A stretch of 19,581 nucleotides of DNA, from assembly GCA_905215945.1 (NCBI GenBank), contig CAJMRZ010000008.1, positions 1 through 19,581 on the forward strand. The letters run 5' to 3'. How positions within the stretch are numbered: the stretch's first letter is position 1; every line of letters begins with the position of its first letter. The translations under genes were made by a program, and so were the position numbers. This document shows positions 8,004 through 14,079 of this stretch, one piece after another. This stretch comes from an uncultured bacterium (GTDB lineage: Bacteria; Actinomycetota; Coriobacteriia; Coriobacteriales; Coriobacteriaceae). The notes beneath the pieces were generated by a model that worked only from the letters and a program-made list of their open reading frames with translations, was not told the DNA's origin and searched no databases.

Positions 8004-9605
8004 TCACGCGCCCCCTTTCTGGACGAGCTCATCCAAGAGCTTCTCCGAAAACAGGTTGCCGCGACCCAGTTGCCCGTCGGGATCGAGCTGGAGTTTAAGC
8101 CGCGCCGACTCGACCATGGCCTCGTGACCGTACATCGTCTCTAAGAAGCCCGCCTTGATCTTGCCGACGCCGTGTTCGGCGGAGACGGCGCCGCCCATGG
8201 CCGTTACCTCCGCAGCCCACTGGGCAAACAGCTCGCCACCGCGACGGTAGTCTTGCGCATCGCGCGGCAGAATGTTCACATGCAGATGGTTGTTGCCGAT
8301 GTGTCCCCAGGCAGCAGATTCAAGCCCGCTTTCGGCCAGTGTGCGGCGATAGAGGGCCACGACATCGGCAAGGCGTGCATTGGGCACTGACATGTCCGAA
8401 CCCAGTTTGGTGATGGTGGGATCCGTGCGGCGGCGCTCGTCGATAAGCATATTGACGCTCTCGGGGACCGCGTGGCGGAAGAACCGCTGGCATTCGCGAT
8501 CGGCCTCGGTGCGCGCAACCCAGGTCGCGTCGTCGTGGCCGCCCGCAAGCTCCAAAACCCATCCCAGGTGGTACAGCTCCTCGGTCGCCTGGGCCTCGTC
8601 GTCGCAGTCGAGCTCCACGTAAACACAGACCTTGGCGTCTTTGCCGAGTGCCGGCAGCGAGGCAAACGCCGTCGACTGCTCGCGCTGGCGACGTAGAATA
8701 TCCAGGGCGCCAGCATCGAAGTACTCGATGGCAGCCGCATGGGACAGGACGGGGCGCACGGAATCGGTAAAGGACACGGCCTTGTCCTCGCTATCGAAAA
8801 AGCAGCTCACACCCCAAACGACCGCAGGTGCCGCCTGCAGGGCAATCTCGAGCTCGGTGATAACGCCGAGCGTGCCACAAGCGCCGATAAAGAGGTCGAT
8901 GGCGTCCATTTCGTCCGCAACGAAATAGCCTGAGGCATTTTTTGTCTTGGGCATGGTGTAGTCGGGAAGATCGAGCTCGAGCGTACGGCCCGCTGCCGTC
9001 ACGAGCGACAGGTGGCGGCCCTGGGCAAAAGCCTCGCCGCGCTGAAGCTCAAGCAAATCGCCATCAGCCAGCGCGACGTGGAGTCCCGTGATATGCGGGC
9101 GCATGGGGCCGTAAGCGTAGCTGCGGGCGCCGGAGGCGTTGCATGCCGCCATGCCGCCCAGACAGGCAGATGCCTCGGTGGGATCGGTGGGAAAGAACTG
9201 CTCGGGGGCCTCTTGGAACTCCTCGTAGGCCTCAAGCGATGCCTGGTCCCAACCAGCGGTCGGCAGCACCTTCTTGCTCAGCTGCTTGCGCAGCTCCGAG
9301 AGAACAACGCCCGGCTCCACGCGCAGCAGAAATTGGCCTTGTTCATCGCGGCGAAGGCCCAAGTAGCGATTCATACGGGAAGTATTGAGGATATGCCCGC
9401 CGTGGGGCACGGCACCGGCGGCAAGGCCGGTTCGGGCGCCCTGAACCGTTACCGGGACGCACTCGGCATGGAGTTTTCCCAAAATGGCGCGGACCTCGTC
9501 TTCCGTCGTCGGAAACGAGATGCTCGAGGCCTCGCCCGATGCGCGAGACTCATCGCGACCATACTCTTCGAACTCGTCGGTGAAGGGTTTGATGGTTGCA
9601 GACAC
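8004..9605 (-). CDS. FAD-linked 2-hydroxyacid (probably lactate) dehydrogenase, LctD/GlcD type
   Basis: This is a 533-aa FAD-dependent dehydrogenase of the GlcD/D-lactate dehydrogenase family. The N-terminal FAD_binding_4 domain shows VQGARTGLAAGAVPHGG and FFPTDPTEASACLGGMAACN, followed by SGARSYAYGPMRPH. The C-terminal FAD-oxidase_C domain has the metal/substrate motifs WGHIGNNHLHVNI and SAEHGVGKIKAGF. The start is GTG at 9605, with AAGGGGGAG five bases upstream. It leads an operon with etfB and etfA, the gene content of the A. woodii lactate dehydrogenase/Etf complex, so lactate is the favoured substrate and ETF the electron acceptor; glycolate or 2-hydroxyglutarate remain possible. The family is certain; the substrate is inferred from context. 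Confidence 0.87.
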   Translation of the reverse strand: MSATIKPFTDEFEEYGRDESRASGEASSISFPTTEDEVRAILGKLHAECVPVTVQGARTGLAAGAVPHGGHILNTSRMNRYLGLRRDEQGQFLLRVEPGVVLSELRKQLSKKVLPTAGWDQASLEAYEEFQEAPEQFFPTDPTEASACLGGMAACNASGARSYAYGPMRPHITGLHVALADGDLLELQRGEAFAQGRHLSLVTAAGRTLELDLPDYTMPKTKNASGYFVADEMDAIDLFIGACGTLGVITELEIALQAAPAVVWGVSCFFDSEDKAVSFTDSVRPVLSHAAAIEYFDAGALDILRRQREQSTAFASLPALGKDAKVCVYVELDCDDEAQATEELYHLGWVLELAGGHDDATWVARTEADRECQRFFRHAVPESVNMLIDERRRTDPTITKLGSDMSVPNARLADVVALYRRTLAESGLESAAWGHIGNNHLHVNILPRDAQDYRRGGELFAQWAAEVTAMGGAVSAEHGVGKIKAGFLETMYGHEAMVESARLKLQLDPDGQLGRGNLFSEKLLDELVQKGGA

Positions 9606-9950
9606 GCGAACTCCCCCTTTAGCTAACTACAGTGTTTGCAGGGAGATGTTACCGCATCGTTTCGTCGACGTGTTCGAGACCGTCTCCATAATTGGCGATT
9701 TTTACGTTCGTGCAATTCGGCGAACGGCAAGGCTTCCTCGGCAGACGATGCTTTTGACACATATGGCCCCGCCGTCGCCGACCGCGCGATTGTCGCTCGA
9801 AAAAAGTTGGAGTATTTTTTGCCGCCTTTTACCTGCGGAGACGCCAATCCGTCAAGCATTTGGTCAGAAATTGGTCAAGTAGCGGCTGATACGGTCGGCG
9901 TCGACAGCCAAAACCGATAGAAGTTTTGGCCCAGAAGCAGGGAGGTTCCC
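9606..9950. other. 345-base spacer without a convincing gene
   Basis: The spacer lies between the divergent dehydrogenase operon and the surface-gene cluster. It should contain promoters for both, but no clear -35/-10 pair is visible. It holds A6 and T6 runs (9800-9805 and 9815-9820) flanking GTTGGAGTA, and the direct repeat TTGGTCA at 9860-9866 and 9871-9877. A minus-strand frame at 9623-9859 could encode 78 aa beginning MLDGLASPQVKGGKKYSNFF, but it has no ribosome-binding site. No RNA gene was recognised. Confidence 0.5.
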
Positions 9951-10247
9951 ATGGCATATTACTGGCCCCAGTACGGCATCGCCATCGAAGTCGACGACGA
10001 TCCCCATCTCCTACCTTTCGACGAAGAGGCATTCCCCGATACGACGGTCTACCACGTTACCACCGATGTGATCTGCGACCCCGAGTCGTTCTCGGCGCTC
10101 GCCCACCACATCGCGCATATCCACGACATCGAGCTCCCTCCCGACTTCGACGAGCTCGTCTACTCGCGCCGTCTGATGCTTCACATGCTCTTTGGAGCGA
10201 ACCCGTCCACCTTTGCGCGCATCTATACCGCCAAGGATGCCGCATGA
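9951..10247 (+). CDS. Hypothetical 98-aa cytoplasmic protein
   Basis: This is a small acidic protein with no signal peptide or membrane helix. The ATG is supported by GGGAGG five bases upstream. The N-terminal stretch YGIAIEVDDDPHLLPFDEE recalls the IE-D-D/G-x-x-H strand of small restriction-like (DUF559/Vsr-fold) proteins, but it lacks the rest of such a nuclease and the resemblance may be chance. The C-terminus ends LVYSRRLMLHMLFGANPSTF and so on, mostly helical. It overlaps the next gene by four bases (ATGA), so it is translationally coupled to a membrane-anchored protein and opens the surface cluster. Function unknown. The coding call is firm because of the ribosome site and the coupled arrangement. 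Confidence 0.75.
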   Translation: MAYYWPQYGIAIEVDDDPHLLPFDEEAFPDTTVYHVTTDVICDPESFSALAHHIAHIHDIELPPDFDELVYSRRLMLHMLFGANPSTFARIYTAKDAA

Positions 10248-10753
10248 GCGCGAAGAGGCCACCCCACTTTGTAGGCCTGGGTCGTCGCAAGAAGCTCATC
10301 GTTGCCTGTTTGGCCATCGTCTGCGCCCTTGTCGCCGTAGGACTATACGCTTGGCAGTCGCAGCCCGTACCCGAGGCGGGCGCTTCGGTTACGACGGCCG
10401 AGGGCAAAACGCGTCAGGAAATCCAAGATGAGCTCGACGCCATAGTCCGCGACAACATGATGACGATTTCGGTCGCACCGGTCGCTCAGCTGCAGGAAGA
10501 CGGCAAGCTGCGCGTCAACGTGCAAAACGTCCAAGACAATAAATTTCCCCAGCGATTCCGCGTCATCCAAAACGACGAGACCATCTACGAATCCGGTGTG
10601 GTCGAGACCGGCAAAACGGTCGAGACATGCCCCGCCGGCGACATCAAAGAAGGCGAGGCGTACATCGAGATCCAATCACTCGATGCAAAGACCCTCGACA
10701 GCCACGGCAATCCGACACGTGTCAAGGTACGGGTTGAGCAAGCCGAGAACTAG
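10244..10753 (+). CDS. Hypothetical membrane-anchored extracytoplasmic protein
   Basis: This protein has 169 aa. A basic N-terminus (RRKK at about 14-17) is followed by one hydrophobic helix at about 18-37, then a soluble outside domain. The helix contains IVAC at its start, which fits a lipobox pattern but sits too early in the hydrophobic stretch, so a transmembrane anchor is more likely than a lipoprotein. The outer domain contains RDNMMTISVAPVAQL, LRVNVQNVQDNKFPQRFRVI and ETIYESGVVETGKTVE, a beta-rich pattern I associate with Coriobacteriia surface-protein loci, but I cannot name the family. The ATG at 10244 overlaps the previous stop as ATGA. A longer in-frame reading from 9926 runs through the upstream gene in another frame and is rejected. 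Confidence 0.78.
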   Translation: MSAKRPPHFVGLGRRKKLIVACLAIVCALVAVGLYAWQSQPVPEAGASVTTAEGKTRQEIQDELDAIVRDNMMTISVAPVAQLQEDGKLRVNVQNVQDNKFPQRFRVIQNDETIYESGVVETGKTVETCPAGDIKEGEAYIEIQSLDAKTLDSHGNPTRVKVRVEQAEN

Positions 10754-10805
10754 CTTTCCGGCCGACGCGGCACCGCACACAATTCACCAGCATTCGTCCA
10801 ATCAT

Positions 10806-10822
10806 CGCGGGGACGGCCCGCG
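10806..10822 (+). other. Hairpin in the leader of the 199-aa secreted protein gene
   Basis: CGCGGG at 10806-10811 pairs perfectly with CCCGCG at 10817-10822 across a 5-base loop, ending 10 bases before the AAAGGA ribosome site. There is no T-run, so it is not a normal terminator. It could affect translation or mRNA stability. Confidence 0.4.
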
Positions 10823-10842
10823 GCGAATAGAAAGGAACGGCC

Positions 10843-11442
10843 ATGGACATCACCAGGAACATGAACGGAGCCAGAGCGCTCGTCGTGGGCGCAGGGCTCG
10901 CGCTCGCGCTCGCAATGGGCGCCGCCCCGACGCCAGCTATGGCAGCCGGGCGCGTTGGAACCACAAAAGTAATGGTCAGGACCGAGATCGACAACGTTGA
11001 GTTCAAAGTTCCGACGGTTATTCCCTTCGTCGCCAAGGCCGACGGCACGCTTCAGGGCCCCTCAGAAGACGCGACCACCATCGACAATCATTCGGCCTAC
11101 GGCATCCATGTCACCAACATGAAGATCGACGCCATGAACACCTGGACCATTGCTGCCGACGCCAAAGCCGGAACCGCACAGAACTCCATCGACTTTAAGG
11201 TCGGCCCCGACGGCGCACTCCAGAACGCCAGCGCCGCAATGCAGGGGACGGGCCTCGATCTTTCCAAGAACGCAGCCTTCGACATGGGCTACCAGGGCGT
11301 TGCCGGCGGCACGGACAAAATTAAGCTCAAGACAAGCGGAAACGTCGCCCGCGTCACGCGCGACATCTTCCGCGTAACTGGCGAAGGCGATCAGGTTGCG
11401 ACAATCACCTGGACGGTCGAGCCCGGTGTGCACACGGCATAA
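10843..11442 (+). CDS. Secreted single-domain surface protein (unnamed family)
   Basis: This protein has 199 aa with a classical signal peptide (residues 1 to about 34, hydrophobic ALVVGAGLALALAMG, cleavage near AMA-A). The mature part is one ~165-residue domain, probably a beta-sandwich. Key stretches are VEFKVPTVIPFVAKADGTLQ, NHSAYGIHVTNMKID, and a final VATITWTVEPG. The 'VPT-I-x-F, DGT, GPS, N-S' layout resembles WxL-like or camelysin-like secreted proteins, but this is only a visual resemblance. It has no sortase signal of its own. AAAGGA lies six bases before the ATG. Its end overlaps the chosen start of the LAQTG protein by 17 bases, suggesting coupled expression. It may be an adhesin or pilus-like subunit. 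Confidence 0.78.
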   Translation: MDITRNMNGARALVVGAGLALALAMGAAPTPAMAAGRVGTTKVMVRTEIDNVEFKVPTVIPFVAKADGTLQGPSEDATTIDNHSAYGIHVTNMKIDAMNTWTIAADAKAGTAQNSIDFKVGPDGALQNASAAMQGTGLDLSKNAAFDMGYQGVAGGTDKIKLKTSGNVARVTRDIFRVTGEGDQVATITWTVEPGVHTA

Positions 11443-11707
11443 GGCCGTCGCCCTGGCCGCCGCCGTCAGCATCCTAGCATTTGGGCCAGCCATGGCCTTT
11501 GCCCAGCAAGAACAGGCGCAGGCCGCCACGCAAGTGACGGTCGACCTCTCGGAGCTCGACCGCGGCGACCGCGAGGAACCGTTGGCGCAGACAGGCGACA
11601 GACGATGGCTCTTGGCAGCAGGCGCCACAGCAGCAGGCGCGGGGACCGCCGGCCTCGGTCTGCACATCAAACGCAGCCAGAAACAAAACATGGACAGGCC
11701 GCACTAA
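11426..11707 (+). CDS. Very small LAQTG sortase-anchored protein
   Basis: This is a predicted 93-aa secreted, wall-anchored protein. The chosen GTG start gives MCTRHKAVALAAAVSILAFG with signal-peptide cleavage near AMAFA-QQ (about residue 26). The sortase signal LAQTG is at residues 53-57, followed by a hydrophobic AAGATAAGAGTAGLGL helix and a basic tail KRSQKQ. LAXTG motifs are typical of class E sortase substrates in high-GC Gram-positives. If processed as predicted, the anchored peptide is only about 30 residues, unusually short. The start is uncertain: no strong ribosome site is visible and a TTG at 11396 is also in frame. The overlap with the upstream gene suggests coupling. It could also be the remnant of a longer anchored protein. 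Confidence 0.68.
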   Translation: MCTRHKAVALAAAVSILAFGPAMAFAQQEQAQAATQVTVDLSELDRGDREEPLAQTGDRRWLLAAGATAAGAGTAGLGLHIKRSQKQNMDRPH

Positions 11708-11725
11708 ATTAGCTAAGGAGACCCC

Positions 11726-13156
11726 ATGGCATCGAAGAACCTTTTGCCCGTCGTCGCACTCTGCGGCGCGCTCGCAACCGGAACGCCTGTCGCCGCTTGG
11801 GCGACTCCCGTCATGGCAGACTCCTTACCAGCAGCCCTAAGTTCCGCACCAAATCCGCCGAGCGCCATTGCGTGCAAGCGTTTTTCGATCGCACAGGCCG
11901 CAATCTCGACCTCGGGATGCCTTCGTCGTAATACGGACGGCTCGATAGTCGTGGATATCAATCGTTCGAACAAGGCAAACGGCTCCCAGGCGGGGTGCGC
12001 CGTCTGCACGTGGCGCCCGGTTGCGCTCGATGCAGATGGCGATCCATGCAATTTAGAGCTGCGCATCGACATCGCTTCGGTCGATGACTCGGCGAACGGA
12101 GCGAAGGTCGCCTTCGACGGTACGTTTTTCGAGAAAGGAGGCGGTATATGTCTGGGCTGCGCCGCCGCGAATGCAGACGACACGCAGCCCACCCTCTCAT
12201 TCACGGCATCGTTGCGGCTGACCAAAGCCGGCACCGATGCCATCGCGGCGGGAGAAGCGTCCCTGCTGTTCTACGCCGTCAGTACCAAAGACACAGACGC
12301 TCATTTCGAGAAGCCAGCCGGATCGCTCAGCCTTACACGAGGGATAGAGGCAGGCCCTATTGAAATCGATGCCCACGCGCAAAGCAGGCAACGCATTCTT
12401 GCCGACCCGGCGCTTCTCGAAATGGAGTGGAACGGATCCGGAGCCATCGGAATTCTCCCCTCCGCGCTTGACGCCAAGACGCTCCCCTCAAACGACGAAC
12501 CCATCAACGCAACCATACAAGAAGAGAGCGCGGACAACGAAGCAGGTGCGGGCGACACGCCGTCGCCGACAAACAGCGTCCCAGCTTCTTTCGAAGCATC
12601 GAATGAGCCCGCTGCCGTTCCAAACGACCCCGAGCTCGCGGACAGTCTGGGGCTTGCTGATCCTCAAGAAATTGATGAGGGTAACTGCTGCGTGCTTGCC
12701 GCGCTCGACCACACAGAGGTCGTCGACGCTGCGAACATCGAAGTTGCCGCCGCCAATCAGCCCGTCCGCAAGTCGGCCATCATCGCATTTCCCGAATCCA
12801 TCGAAGTCGTCTTTTTGCCATCGGGCGAGGTCGTGGCCCCAACACTGCTCACCTTGTTGGGCGCCAAGAATACTCGAAACGAAATTAAAAAGGTCACGGT
12901 TGTCGACCCTGTAACCACCGCTAAACTGCGTCTATACGCCGTTGCCCCAGACGGAGGCAAGACCTTGGAATTCGATGGCGACACACTCCTAGCCTGGCGA
13001 CGTCTGGACATTATGCAAGACGTCTCGTATCAGATCGAACTCGTAGGGTTTGATCGTGCCCGCGATGCCAATATCATCGCCGCGGCTATTGAATCCCCAC
13101 AGCGGCTTATGACGTTGCGCTTTGACTACTATCCCTATGTCCCGACAACCACCTGA
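11726..13156 (+). CDS. Large secreted cysteine-containing surface protein, hypothetical
   Basis: This is a 476-aa protein with a signal peptide (about 1-31, MASKNLLPVVALCGALATG, cleavage near VMA-D). The N-terminal half carries several cysteines, including CAVC (CxxC), a CLGC pair and a later CC, which could form disulphides. A low-complexity linker rich in E, P, S, A and N spans about 255-320. The C-terminal ~130 residues (AIIAFPESIEVVFLPSGEVV then NTRNEIKKVTVVD) look like the same fold as the 199-aa protein two genes upstream. There is no sortase signal, no membrane helix and no repeat at the C-terminus. The ATG is preceded by AAGGAG with five bases between. It ends the surface cluster. Function unknown; a role in binding or shell assembly is inference. 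Confidence 0.75.
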   Translation: MASKNLLPVVALCGALATGTPVAAWATPVMADSLPAALSSAPNPPSAIACKRFSIAQAAISTSGCLRRNTDGSIVVDINRSNKANGSQAGCAVCTWRPVALDADGDPCNLELRIDIASVDDSANGAKVAFDGTFFEKGGGICLGCAAANADDTQPTLSFTASLRLTKAGTDAIAAGEASLLFYAVSTKDTDAHFEKPAGSLSLTRGIEAGPIEIDAHAQSRQRILADPALLEMEWNGSGAIGILPSALDAKTLPSNDEPINATIQEESADNEAGAGDTPSPTNSVPASFEASNEPAAVPNDPELADSLGLADPQEIDEGNCCVLAALDHTEVVDAANIEVAAANQPVRKSAIIAFPESIEVVFLPSGEVVAPTLLTLLGAKNTRNEIKKVTVVDPVTTAKLRLYAVAPDGGKTLEFDGDTLLAWRRLDIMQDVSYQIELVGFDRARDANIIAAAIESPQRLMTLRFDYYPYVPTTT

Positions 13157-13179
13157 GGCTTAAATGCTGCGCACCATTC

Positions 13180-13205
13180 CTAATACCACTTATATAACGT
13201 ATTAG
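13180..13205. promoter_or_regulatory. AT-rich inverted repeat upstream of the DUF554 gene
   Basis: CTAATAC at 13180-13186 pairs with GTATTAG at 13199-13205 around a 12-base spacer that contains TATATAAC. It sits 70 bases before the DUF554 start and stands out from the GC-rich surroundings. It could be an operator overlapping a -10 element. Confidence 0.4.
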
Positions 13206-13274
13206 ATGAGTCGCGATGTGCCTCGCATTTCGTTCTGCTACGATTGCCACGTTGGCATCAATACAGGAGGGCTC

Positions 13275-13991
13275 ATGCCGGGCTTGGGAACAATCATCAA
13301 CGTTGTGCTTTTAGTTGCGGGCGGTCTTTTGGGATTAGCGGGCGGCCGCTTCATTACACCGCGCATCCAAGACACGCTCATGAAAGCATCGGGGCTGTGC
13401 GTCCTGTTTATCGGCCTTGGCGGCACCATGCAAAAGATGCTCCTTATCGATGGGGAGGCGCTGGCGACCACCGGTACCACCATGCTCATTGTCTCGTTCG
13501 CCCTCGGCTCGCTCATCGGCGAGGCCATCAACTTGGAGGCCGCCATTGAAAACCTTGGCGAATGGCTCAAGCGCAAGACTGGCAGTGAGGGCGATAACGA
13601 GTTCACCAACGCTTTTGTCTCGACTTCACTCACCGTGTGTATCGGCGCCATGGCAATTGTGGGATCGATCCAGGACGGCCTGCTCGGCGACTGGTCAACG
13701 CTTGCCCTCAAGGGCGCACTGGACTGCATCATCGTCTGCACCATGACGGCCTCGCTTGGCCGCGGCTGCATCTTCTCGGCCCTGCCCGTAGCCGTGTTCC
13801 AGGGGACGATCACGTTGTTTGCCGGCGCGCTCTCCCCCATCATGACCACGGCAGCCCTCGACAGCCTTTCGCTCGTAGGCTCCATGCTCATCTTCTGCGT
13901 CGGCGTCAACCTCATCCGTCCTCAGACCTTCCGTACGGCCAATATGCTTCCCTCCGTCGTCATCGCCGTCATCTACGCCCTCCTGTTCTAA
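13275..13991 (+). CDS. DUF554 family membrane protein
   Basis: This is a 238-aa integral membrane protein of the DUF554 family (relatives include YqgA and YdfK), with about seven hydrophobic helices. Recognisable family stretches are GTIINVVLLVAGGLLGLAGG at the start, LCVLFIGLGGTMQKML, GSLIGEAINLEAAIENLGEWL, and FVSTSLTVCIGAMAIVGSIQ, with the conserved SIQDGL. Transport of a small solute has been guessed for the family but the function is unknown. The ATG at 13275 has AGGAGG four bases upstream; longer in-frame readings from 13206 lack a ribosome site. It stands alone between the surface cluster and the defence genes. Confidence 0.88.
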   Translation: MPGLGTIINVVLLVAGGLLGLAGGRFITPRIQDTLMKASGLCVLFIGLGGTMQKMLLIDGEALATTGTTMLIVSFALGSLIGEAINLEAAIENLGEWLKRKTGSEGDNEFTNAFVSTSLTVCIGAMAIVGSIQDGLLGDWSTLALKGALDCIIVCTMTASLGRGCIFSALPVAVFQGTITLFAGALSPIMTTAALDSLSLVGSMLIFCVGVNLIRPQTFRTANMLPSVVIAVIYALLF

Positions 13992-14033
13992 ATCTATCTA
14001 CGCAGCAGTATCTCGAACACCTGTTTGATGCTG

Positions 14034-14042
14034 TGCTATGAT
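14034..14042 (+). promoter_or_regulatory. Extended -10 promoter for the sngAB transcript
   Basis: TGCTATGAT at 14034-14042 is a good extended -10 (TGn plus TATGAT). Only a poor -35 (TCGAAC at 14013-14018, 18-base spacer) is present. A start at about 14049 would leave a ~30-base leader carrying AGGAGAGGAG before the GTG start at 14080. Confidence 0.55.
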
Positions 14043-14079
14043 ATGAGGTCACCGAAGCTGCGTTAGGAGAGGAGAAGCG

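Noticed and set aside
9012..9626. Plus-strand frame of 204 codons opposite the FAD-dependent dehydrogenase
   Set aside because: It is a shadow of a conserved gene with no ribosome site or recognisable domain.
9670..9700. TTCGA-containing stretch considered as the T-arm of a tRNA
   Set aside because: The bases flanking TTCGAGA do not pair as a T-stem, and no acceptor or anticodon arm is found.
9926..10243. In-frame upstream extension of the membrane-anchored protein gene
   Set aside because: It reads through the 98-aa gene in another frame with arginine/histidine-rich shadow sequence. The ATGA overlap start at 10244 gives a proper membrane anchor.
10843..11707. The secreted protein and LAQTG protein as one gene split by a frameshift
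   Set aside because: The second frame begins with its own convincing signal peptide, which would sit in the middle of a fused protein. Kept as two genes, with the possibility of a sequence error noted.
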